Assembly (NCBI GenBank): GCA_022509025.1
Contig: JAFLUB010000030.1
Coordinates: 1 to 34,565 of the forward strand
Source: Oscillospiraceae bacterium
GTDB lineage: Bacteria > Bacillota > Clostridia > UBA1381
Direction: 5' to 3'
Length of the DNA stretch: 34,565 nt
Part shown: positions 13,581-20,617 of the stretch, piece after piece
Layout of the letters: every line of letters begins with the position of its first letter
How positions within the stretch are numbered: position 1 is the first letter of the stretch
Notes under the pieces: model-generated
Seen by the model: only the letters and a program-made list of their open reading frames with translations
Told to the model about the DNA's origin: nothing
Database searches by the model: none
Position numbers and translations under genes: made by a program

Positions 13581-15896
13581 ATGAATAAAATCACAATTAC
13601 AGATAACAAAAAAGCGTCCATGGACGACTTTTACGGAATATTTTTCGAGGATATAAACCACGCCGCGGACGGAGGACTTTACGGAGAAATGATACGCAAC
13701 AGAGCGTTTGAATTTTCACCGATGGATAACCAGTCATATCACGCGCTCACGGCATGGAAAAGAATAGAAGAAGGCGGCGCGCGCGTCAGCGCATACGTTT
13801 CAAATACAAATCCTTTTTCAAAGAAAAACCCGAACTATCTCGTGCTTGAAATCCGGGACGCGGGAGAGAGAGCGGGTATTAAAAACCTGGGCTTCAACTG
13901 CGGACTCGCGGTAAAGGAAAACGCTGAATATATCTTTTCATGCTACGCAAGAGCGGATAAATCTTGCAGCGTAACTGTGTCAATAGATGACGCGTACGGA
14001 AAAAGCATTGCCGCAAAGGAGCTTAATATCGAATCAACAGAATGGAAGAAATATTCATTCACACTAACTGCCTCCGAAACAAACTCCACTTCGGTACTCG
14101 CAATCACAGCGAAAACGGCATGTAAATTCTGTCTTGATTTTGTGTCACTGTTCCCGACAGAAACCTTCAAGTCACGCGAAAACGGCATGAGAAAAGACAT
14201 TGCCGAAATGCTTGCGAATCTCACGCCTAAATTTATGCGTTTCCCGGGCGGATGTCTTATTCATGACGGCACTCTTAACGCGGATGACAGAAACTCAATG
14301 TACCGCTGGAAGAACACCGTGGGAGACATAACGGAGCGTCCCGCGCGCCGTAATAACTGGCGGTATAATCAGTCATTGGGACTCGGTTATTATGAGTATT
14401 TCCTGTTCTGTGAGGACATAGGAGCGAAACCTTTACCTGTTCTTCCCGCAGGCTATAATCCGCATATGGAGCAGGCGGCGCCGCTTGATGAGATGCAGGA
14501 ATGGATAGATGACGCGCTCGACCTTATTGAATTCGCAAACGGCGACACCTCAACAAAATGGGGAAAATTAAGAGCGGATATGGGACACAGCGAACCGTTC
14601 GGACTTGAATATCTCGCGATAGGAAACGAGGAAGTCGGACAGGGTTTCTGGGACAGATATAATTTGTTCCATAAAGCGATTCGCGAAAAGCACCCGGAAA
14701 TAAAATTGATAAATTCTGCCGGACCGTTCCCGTCAGGCGGCGAATTTGAGCGCGGACATAATAACGCGCGCAAAAACGGTTCCGACTTTGTGGACGAGCA
14801 TTATTACACTTCCCCCGAATGGCTGCTTGCGAACCACCACCGTTATGATAATTATCCTGACAGTCCGAAAATATTTTTGGGTGAATACGCGTCATGGGGC
14901 AACACGTATTATAACGCGCTTATTGAAGCGGCGTATATGACCGGACTTGAAAATAACGCTCACGCTGTCGGACTGGCGTGCTATGCTCCGCTGCTGGCAA
15001 ATGCTGACTATGTGAACTGGCAGCCGGACATGATATGGTTTGATAATCACCGCGTATACGGCAGCGCAAACTATTACGTGCAGAAAATGTTTATGAACAA
15101 TACCGGAAACACATTGCTTGAAACAGAAACCGAGGGACTCAGTAACAGCATAACTCTTGGTTCTCCTGTCATTTCAGGCGATATTGAGCTTGAAGCGGAC
15201 AGATGCAGCGCCGATTTTTATGATATCAAAATAACAGATATGGTAAGCGGTGACGTTAAGAAATTTGACTCACTTTCCTTTAAAAACGGCGGAAAGGTTA
15301 AGCTTGACACGGTTTCTTCAGAGCATTATAAGGTTGAGTTCACCGCAAAGCGCGCTTTCGGCGATACGGGTTTCAGGCTGATATTCGGAAAGACTGACGA
15401 AAAGAATTTAATACAGTGGTTTATCGGCGGCTGGCAGAATCAGGACACGGAAGTGAACGCACAAGTTGACGGACGCGGCTCATGCCTTGACCATAACATT
15501 TTCTCAGTTATGACAGGACGTGATTATAAGCTATGCCTTGAAATTAACGGGCGTGAAATAACGACCTTCATCAACGGTAAAACAGCAAACACAGCTGTTG
15601 ACAGACAGCCTGTGATGGAGGAATTGTATTATACCGCAAGCTGTGATGAAGAGAATATATACATAAAGGCGGTTAATGTGCGCGATACCGATGTTACGGC
15701 GCAGATTTGCGTGGAAGCTGTGGAAAAAATCTCGGCAACTGTAACAGAGCTTTCGGGGTATAACATGGACGATATGAACGACTTCGATAACCCTGAAAAG
15801 GTATCACCGAAAACAAAAACGCTTACCGCTGATGGGAATACATTTGATTATACTTTCCCGCCGCAAAGCGTTACGGTGTTTACAGTGAAAAGATAA
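13581..15896 (+). CDS. Alpha-L-arabinofuranosidase, GH51 type
   Basis: This encodes 771 residues from ATG 13581; upstream in-frame starts fall inside the leader RNA. The family start (ASMDDFYGIFFEDINHAADGG) is followed by a carbohydrate-binding-like beta domain (~60-190), a TIM barrel (~200-530) with acid/base Glu350 (GNEEVG) and nucleophile Glu435 (IFLGEYASWG), a beta insertion resembling a concanavalin/LamG-like module (~590-690) and a C-terminal beta domain. GH51 enzymes release arabinose from arabinan and arabinoxylan oligosaccharides. There is no signal peptide, so it probably acts in the cytoplasm on imported oligomers. No transporter or sugar kinase neighbours it. Confidence 0.88.
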   Translation: MNKITITDNKKASMDDFYGIFFEDINHAADGGLYGEMIRNRAFEFSPMDNQSYHALTAWKRIEEGGARVSAYVSNTNPFSKKNPNYLVLEIRDAGERAGIKNLGFNCGLAVKENAEYIFSCYARADKSCSVTVSIDDAYGKSIAAKELNIESTEWKKYSFTLTASETNSTSVLAITAKTACKFCLDFVSLFPTETFKSRENGMRKDIAEMLANLTPKFMRFPGGCLIHDGTLNADDRNSMYRWKNTVGDITERPARRNNWRYNQSLGLGYYEYFLFCEDIGAKPLPVLPAGYNPHMEQAAPLDEMQEWIDDALDLIEFANGDTSTKWGKLRADMGHSEPFGLEYLAIGNEEVGQGFWDRYNLFHKAIREKHPEIKLINSAGPFPSGGEFERGHNNARKNGSDFVDEHYYTSPEWLLANHHRYDNYPDSPKIFLGEYASWGNTYYNALIEAAYMTGLENNAHAVGLACYAPLLANADYVNWQPDMIWFDNHRVYGSANYYVQKMFMNNTGNTLLETETEGLSNSITLGSPVISGDIELEADRCSADFYDIKITDMVSGDVKKFDSLSFKNGGKVKLDTVSSEHYKVEFTAKRAFGDTGFRLIFGKTDEKNLIQWFIGGWQNQDTEVNAQVDGRGSCLDHNIFSVMTGRDYKLCLEINGREITTFINGKTANTAVDRQPVMEELYYTASCDEENIYIKAVNVRDTDVTAQICVEAVEKISATVTELSGYNMDDMNDFDNPEKVSPKTKTLTADGNTFDYTFPPQSVTVFTVKR

Positions 15897-15935
15897 AGAA
15901 AAATGAGCACGGTGACGGACACTGTTAAGACAGTA
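15897..15935 (+). repeat. Left arm of a ~39-bp inverted repeat
   Basis: The sequence from 15897, starting right after the arabinofuranosidase stop, is nearly the reverse complement of 17099-17139. The shared core is GACGGACACTGTTAAGACAG and the AAAAATGAGCA outside it also matches. The arms enclose about 1.2 kb with a GNAT gene and gene remnants, as the ends of an insertion would. The small internal hairpin ACTGT/ACAGT recalls REP-like ends. Confidence 0.6.
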
Positions 15936-16090
15936 ACAATTAGTTTTTCTGAAAACAGCATAGTTTTAAGCTATAAATAATAGTTTTGACCTTTCATTGA
16001 AAGTATTGATGTCCGGAATGAAGTCATTAGAGAAATAGGATAACTGATATTTGCGACACAGTGACCAATATGAATTTAAAAGGGAATATG

Positions 16091-16612
16091 ATGATAAGAA
16101 AACTGAAGCGGAAAGATTTCGATAGCGTTTTTCAAATTATTGAGGCAAGCTTTCCGGAAGATGAATACAGAACATATGATGAACAAAAAGCTTTGTTGGA
16201 TAATAAAGCATATGAAGTTTACACAGTACTAAATTACGATGATAATACAATAAAGGCTTTTATTGCAGTTTGGGAATTTGATTCTTTTGTATTTATTGAG
16301 CATTTTGCAGTAAATCCAACACATAGGAATAATGGTGTTGGCAGCGAATTTTTGAGGAAGTTTGTTCGCATGCAAGAGAAAATAGTCTGCCTTGAGGTAG
16401 AGCCTCCGGATAATGAAATAGCTTCCCGAAGAATCGGATTTTATGAGCGCAATAATTTCTTTCTCAACAAATACCCGTATACACAACCACCGATTTCAAC
16501 AGGAAGAAATCCTGTTCCTCTTCTGATTATGACCTATGGGCGATATATCAACAACATGGAATTTGATAAAATAAAAAAAGAGATATTCACTAAAGTATAT
16601 AAACAAAGTTAA
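16091..16612 (+). CDS. GNAT-family N-acetyltransferase
   Basis: This encodes 173 residues. The start is one of two adjacent ATGs (16088 or 16091) after AAAAGGG; the longer GTG start at 16061 lacks a binding site. The GNAT fold is shown by FVFIEHFAVNPTHRNNGVGSEFL, where the acetyl-CoA pyrophosphate loop reads RNNGVG near residue 87, and by a later GFYERNNFF. The end (PVPLLIMTYG) is common in acetyltransferases of clostridia. The acceptor is unknown. It is the only intact gene between the inverted-repeat arms and is AT-richer than its flanks, so it was probably acquired with that segment. Confidence 0.8.
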   Translation: MIRKLKRKDFDSVFQIIEASFPEDEYRTYDEQKALLDNKAYEVYTVLNYDDNTIKAFIAVWEFDSFVFIEHFAVNPTHRNNGVGSEFLRKFVRMQEKIVCLEVEPPDNEIASRRIGFYERNNFFLNKYPYTQPPISTGRNPVPLLIMTYGRYINNMEFDKIKKEIFTKVYKQS

Positions 16613-16637
16613 ACAATAAATTCCTGTTTGTGACACA

Positions 16638-16921
16638 GAAAAAATTTTAAAACAGGATTTATAATCAAATATGCTGATAAGACCAGCGAATTATACATAA
16701 AGGCTTGTAATATAGCAAAAGAAGCATACAAATTTTTTAAAGATAATTTCCCTTTAACAGATATGCACGTTATCTGCTGTTATATTCGATTATATGAATA
16801 TCTTATTGAAGCCGGCAGGACAGATTTATTCGATATGGAAGATTTTAAAAACAAATTGACTGAGCAAGTAAGTAATAATAAGGGGCTGCCCGATTTAGCG
16901 CAGACCATAGAAAGGCATTGA
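16638..16921 (+). pseudogene. 5'-truncated gene remnant, unknown family
   Basis: An open frame from about 16638 to TGA 16921 has no usable start codon or ribosome binding site. It reads KYADKTSELYIKACNIAK, then YKFFKDNFPLTDMHVICC and on to GLPDLAQTIERH. The composition is that of a real, mainly helical protein. A stretch like its last codons (GGGGCTG … GATTTAGCG) recurs at 23457, where the frame reads GLTDLA. I recognise no family. It is probably the C-terminal relic of a gene broken during the rearrangement of this segment. Confidence 0.4.
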
Positions 16922-16972
16922 ATCAGCATAAAGCCTGAATTTTTAGATTATTTTAAATAGTTCTTAATGTGG

Positions 16973-16999
16973 AATTTCGCAATATTTTGCGAAATTCTT
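16973..16999. repeat. Perfect hairpin in the remnant region
   Basis: GAATTTCGCAA and TTGCGAAATTC form an 11-bp stem with a 4-base loop. It has no clear T-run of terminator length, lies downstream of the gene remnant, and could have been its weak terminator. Confidence 0.4.
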
Positions 17000-17037
17000 C
17001 GTTCCGTCCGTTCTGCATCTAAATTCATTCAGCCTCA

Positions 17038-17068
17038 AAGTGGGTGTTGCTTAACGCAACACCCACTT
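17038..17068. terminator. 13-bp perfect hairpin between convergent genes
   Basis: Arms 17038-17050 and 17056-17068 pair perfectly around TTAAC. Only short T stretches follow on either strand. Position between convergent transcripts suggests a bidirectional terminator. Confidence 0.45.
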
Positions 17069-17098
17069 CTTAATCCTGTCTGACAGACAATTCACCGT

Positions 17099-17139
17099 AC
17101 TGTCTTAACAGTGTCCGTCAAATGCTCATTTTTTATTAT
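17099..17139 (-). repeat. Right arm of the ~39-bp inverted repeat
   Basis: Reverse-complement partner of 15897-15935. It ends exactly at the stop codon of the ABC ATPase gene, just as the left arm begins exactly after the arabinofuranosidase stop. No obvious target-site duplication can be separated from the shared AT-rich sequence. Confidence 0.6.
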
Positions 17140-17912
17140 TAATTTCCGCATTCAATACTAATCTCATTGAACACCGTTAAATAATCGCTTATTGATTTAT
17201 TCTTCTTTTCCTCGCCGCTCACGTCCATGATAATACCGCCGTCATGCATCATGATTGCGCGAGTGCCGTACTCAACGGCATAGCGCAGATTATGCGTTAC
17301 CATAAGTGTGGTTATATTCTTCTCACGAACTATTTTTTCCGTAAGCATCATAACCGTATCCGAAGATTTCGGGTCAAGCGCCGCCGTGTGCTCGTCAAGA
17401 AGCAGCAAATCGGGACGTATCATAGTCGCCATGATAAGCGCCAATGCCTGTCTTTGTCCGCCCGAAAGCGAACCGGCAGGAGTTGATAGTCTGTTCTCGA
17501 GACCCATGCCCAACAGCTCAAGCTGTGAGCAGTAAAAATCCTTGCGCTGTCTGTTAAGACCGAACGACAGACCGTACATCTTACCCTTATTATCTGCGAT
17601 AGACATATTCTCCCAGATAGTCATGGACGGACAAGTACCCATCGATGGGTTCTGAAAAACTCTGCCGATTTTCTTCGCGCGTTTGAAATTCTTCATGCCG
17701 CTCAGATTAGCACTATCAAGTATAACAGAACCGCTGTCCGCAGCCACGTCACCGGAAATGATATTGAGCATTGTGGTCTTACCGGAACCGTTGGAACCGA
17801 TAACACCGACAAACTCACCATCGTTAATAGTCAGATTGAAGCCGGAAAAAAGCACCTTTTCATCAATAGTACCCTGATTAAAGGTTTTATTTATGTTTGA
17901 AAGCTCAAGCAT
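17139..17912 (-). CDS. ABC importer ATP-binding protein
   Basis: This encodes 257 residues with Walker A GSNGSGKTT (~38-46), signature LSGGQRQ (~146), Walker B LLLLDEHTAALDP (~170) and a switch His in VTHNLRYAVEYG. The DEHTAALDP variant, with His where most have Pro, is usual in the ATPases that partner ABC_sub_bind binding proteins (putative tryptophan/tyrosine-type importers). Its start overlaps the permease gene's 3' end by 8 bases, so the three genes form one operon read leftward. It acts at the cytoplasmic face of the permease. Confidence 0.88.
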   Translation of the reverse strand: MLELSNINKTFNQGTIDEKVLFSGFNLTINDGEFVGVIGSNGSGKTTMLNIISGDVAADSGSVILDSANLSGMKNFKRAKKIGRVFQNPSMGTCPSMTIWENMSIADNKGKMYGLSFGLNRQRKDFYCSQLELLGMGLENRLSTPAGSLSGGQRQALALIMATMIRPDLLLLDEHTAALDPKSSDTVMMLTEKIVREKNITTLMVTHNLRYAVEYGTRAIMMHDGGIIMDVSGEEKKNKSISDYLTVFNEISIECGN

Positions 17913-18807
17913 CTTTTTTCACCCCGGCTTTCTTCTTTTTAAGTACAAACTCGTTTATAACAAGCGTTAAAATAAACAGAACAGTTATCATAAGGTTTGT
18001 GTTCTGCGAAGGCAGACCCGCCGCGAGTGCAACGGAAATACATGCCTTATACACAATCATACCGAGCAATACGCCCGTTGTGATACGCAGGAATCTTATC
18101 TTCTTGAACACGGTCGTGCCGATAATAACCGCCGCGAGACCCATAACGACCGTACCCGTACCTGAGCCGACATTGAACGCTCTGCCGTACTGACAGTATA
18201 CCGCGCCTGCAAGCGATACAAGTCCGTTCGCGATTGCAAGGCCGATTATCTTTATCGTGCCCGGGTTCTTCGCGAGTGTCACGACAAGCCCCTCGTTATC
18301 TCCGACACTGCGGAGAAGAAAACCGGACTTTGTGCGCATATACCAGTCAAGAGCGAACTTCGCAACGAGCGCGATAACGAGTATCACGCTGAGCTTCGAA
18401 TACATCGCCATGTGACCGTTTCCGAACAGGAACGAAGTCTCGGAGAAAATAGTCGTTGAGTCCATGCTCAGAAAGTCTGACGCCTTTCCGACTATTCCGT
18501 AGTTTATGGAATACAGAGCGGTCATCGTCAGAATACCGCACAACAAATTCCTTATTTTCAGCTTGACATTAAACAGCCCCGTGAACATACCCGCGACGCT
18601 TCCCGCCGCAAACGCGGCGATAAGCGCGAGCCACGGGCTCAGTCCGTGATTTATCATTACAAAGCATACCGCAATTCCCAAAGGGAATGTACCGTCAACC
18701 GACAAGTCAGGGAAGTCGAGAATGGTATAGGTGATATACACACCCATCGCCATAATTCCGTATATAAGTCCCTGCTCGAGTATGCCTATTATAAGTCCTT
18801 CAATCAT
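17905..18807 (-). CDS. ABC importer permease, LivH-like
   Basis: This encodes 300 residues with 8-9 membrane segments. The pattern (GVYITYTILDFPDLSVDGTFPLG near the start, KSGFLLRSVGDNEGLVVTLAKNPG in the middle) is that of the branched-chain-type permease that accompanies ABC_sub_bind proteins. It is a single permease gene, so the transporter is likely a homodimer. It overlaps the binding-protein gene by 4 bases (ATGA) and the ATPase gene by 8, indicating translational coupling. Confidence 0.88.
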   Translation of the reverse strand: MIEGLIIGILEQGLIYGIMAMGVYITYTILDFPDLSVDGTFPLGIAVCFVMINHGLSPWLALIAAFAAGSVAGMFTGLFNVKLKIRNLLCGILTMTALYSINYGIVGKASDFLSMDSTTIFSETSFLFGNGHMAMYSKLSVILVIALVAKFALDWYMRTKSGFLLRSVGDNEGLVVTLAKNPGTIKIIGLAIANGLVSLAGAVYCQYGRAFNVGSGTGTVVMGLAAVIIGTTVFKKIRFLRITTGVLLGMIVYKACISVALAAGLPSQNTNLMITVLFILTLVINEFVLKKKKAGVKKDA

Positions 18808-19805
18808 GACTCTGACGGAGTGTTCTTAACCTCTGCTCTGTCGGATATCGACTGCGGGATTGTTACTCCGATACTTGCTGCCGCGTCTGTGTTGATTGTA
18901 ATCTTGCTCTCTGTTAGAGTCTCGTAAGGAATTGTTTTTATATCCTCACCCTTCAATACTCTTGCAGCCATGATACCTGCCTTTTTACCAAGGTCGATGT
19001 AGTCAATACCTGCTGATGCGATACAACCGTTTCCTACCTGCTCCTCTTCGCTGCCGAATACAGGGATATTAGCCGCGTTAGCCTTCTCAAGAAGTACAGG
19101 GAGGTTTGCAACAACAGTGTTGTCTGTCATATTTGAAATACAGTCAACCTGAGAAACGAGTAAATCAACTGCCTGCGGGATTTCCGCCGCGTTTGTGATA
19201 CCCATATCAACAAGCTCAAAGCCGTACTCGCCGACCTTTTCCTTGTAGCTCTCTATAGTTGAAACTGAGTTAGCCTCGCTTGTTGTGTATAGAATACCAA
19301 TCTTCTTTGCCTCAGGAAGCATCTCTCTTATAAGCTTTAGCTGCTCCTCTACCGGTAGCATATCGCTCACACCTGTGATACCTTCCATTGCTTCTGTTGC
19401 ACTTAGAGCAAGGTTAGCCGCAATCGGGTCTGAAACCGCGTTGAAGATTACAGGCACTTTAGACTCAAATGCCGCGTTATAGCAAGCCTGCGCTGACGGT
19501 GTCGCGATACCGCAGACAAGGTCCATTCCCTGTGAAATAAACTGCTGAGCAATCTGGGTGTTTGTAGCATCATCAGCCTTAGCGCTCTGCTCTGTTATGT
19601 CGTATGCAATGCCTTCTTCGTCCAGTCCCTGTTTGAAGCCTTCGCGGCAGTTGTCAAGTGACGGATGGTCTGCATACTGCAAAACACCTATCTTATATGT
19701 CTTTTCCGCGTCAGTGTTGCCGGTGCTGTTTGACGCACAGCCCGCCATTGTTGCCGCGCATAAAAGCGCCGCCGTTCCCATTGCCAATACCTTTTTCAAA
19801 TTCAT
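18804..19805 (-). CDS. ABC importer substrate-binding lipoprotein (ABC_sub_bind family)
   Basis: The start is set at ATG 19805, 9 bases after AAAGGA, rather than the TTG at 19814. A lipoprotein signal ends in the lipobox MAGC, giving an anchored lipoprotein. The mature part has the two-lobe fold of the ABC_sub_bind family (YKIGVLQYADHPSLDNCREGF, GIATPSAQACYNA, IPVFGSEEEQV). Members with this operon layout are implicated in tryptophan or other aromatic amino-acid uptake in Firmicutes. The ligand here is not proven. The gene is first in the operon, after a promoter and a leader hairpin. Confidence 0.85.
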   Translation of the reverse strand: MNLKKVLAMGTAALLCAATMAGCASNSTGNTDAEKTYKIGVLQYADHPSLDNCREGFKQGLDEEGIAYDITEQSAKADDATNTQIAQQFISQGMDLVCGIATPSAQACYNAAFESKVPVIFNAVSDPIAANLALSATEAMEGITGVSDMLPVEEQLKLIREMLPEAKKIGILYTTSEANSVSTIESYKEKVGEYGFELVDMGITNAAEIPQAVDLLVSQVDCISNMTDNTVVANLPVLLEKANAANIPVFGSEEEQVGNGCIASAGIDYIDLGKKAGIMAARVLKGEDIKTIPYETLTESKITINTDAAASIGVTIPQSISDRAEVKNTPSES

Positions 19806-19842
19806 TTTTCTCAAATCCTTTCTTTTCTAAGCTAAAACAGAA

Positions 19843-19872
19843 GCCCTCATAGACAGATAAGACTATGAGGGC
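19843..19872 (-). terminator. Leader hairpin (possible attenuator) of the ABC importer operon
   Basis: GCCCTCATAG and CTATGAGGGC pair perfectly over 10 bases around a 10-base loop, with TTCTGTTTT following on the minus strand. It sits in the ~120-base leader between the promoter and the first gene, where a terminator only makes sense as attenuation. No T-box consensus or Trp-rich leader peptide is visible. Confidence 0.55.
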
Positions 19873-19930
19873 ATAAATATACTTAATTAAATAACCATAC
19901 TCTGTTCTAAACTCATCTAATCTAAATGCT

Positions 19931-19959
19931 ATTATACTAATAAAGATGTATATTGTCAA
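19931..19959 (-). promoter_or_regulatory. Promoter of the ABC importer operon
   Basis: On the minus strand TTGACA (19959-19954) and TATAAT (19936-19931) are perfect consensus with 17 bases between. It lies directly past the stop of the ThyX-like gene. Confidence 0.8.
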
Positions 19960-19966
19960 TAGTAAA

Positions 19967-20617
19967 TTACTCTGTTTCGTCAATAAAAATCAGCTCCTTG
20001 GCATACGGCAGAGTTCTCGCCCATGCTATAAACGACTGCGACCACTCGCTGAGCTTATGAAAACGGCGCTGACCCTTTGAGCACATCGCAAGAAGATTTT
20101 CATATGACATTGTAACCGTTCTCGTCTGCTGCCACGAAGAGGGCAGCCATCTGATAAGCTCCTTCCAATAGTCCTTGTCCTTCGTCTCTAAATATTTTAC
20201 CCGCATATTCTCAAGAAATTCAATATGCTTATTTATAGCGTCACCGAGCTTCACGCCGTCATAGTCAAGGTCAGGGTTGTAGTCGTCAATTTCAAAGCAC
20301 TCGGCTGTGATAGGAGTAGACGCTATCTTGTGCATGGTCGAGGTGCTGTTCGCAACCGTGCCGACCTTGTAGGTATCAAACTCCTTCCACCAGTAAAGCG
20401 GACCCGTTATATCCACCGACACGAAAATCTGGCGCATGAACTTCCTGTGTTCGCTGCCTGACTTTATAAGCCTTTTGGCAAGTCCCAAGTCATTTTCACC
20501 GATTACAACGCGTCCGTTTTCCTCGGTTGTATCGTTTTTCGCCCATGATTCAAGCGGATTACGCATACCTCTTAGTGCGCTTTTGAAGCCGTAAACTTCG
20601 GTATTTTCAAATTTCAT
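19967..20617 (-). CDS. ThyX-like fold protein lacking the RHR motif
   Basis: This encodes 216 residues. The layout resembles flavin-dependent thymidylate synthase ThyX: an EHRKFMRQIFVSVDITGPLYWW segment in the place of ThyX's EHxxFxFxI helix, and LPSSWQQTRTVTMSYENLLAMC in the place of the LPxxxxTxxxxTxNxREL segment. However, the defining RHRxxSxNExS signature is replaced by DTYKVGTVANSTSTMHK, so ThyX catalysis is not expected. The assignment is by pattern only and remains tentative. Its ATG overlaps the stop of the ABC-F gene by one base (TAATG), so the two are co-translated. Function unknown. Confidence 0.5.
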   Translation of the reverse strand: MKFENTEVYGFKSALRGMRNPLESWAKNDTTEENGRVVIGENDLGLAKRLIKSGSEHRKFMRQIFVSVDITGPLYWWKEFDTYKVGTVANSTSTMHKIASTPITAECFEIDDYNPDLDYDGVKLGDAINKHIEFLENMRVKYLETKDKDYWKELIRWLPSSWQQTRTVTMSYENLLAMCSKGQRRFHKLSEWSQSFIAWARTLPYAKELIFIDETE

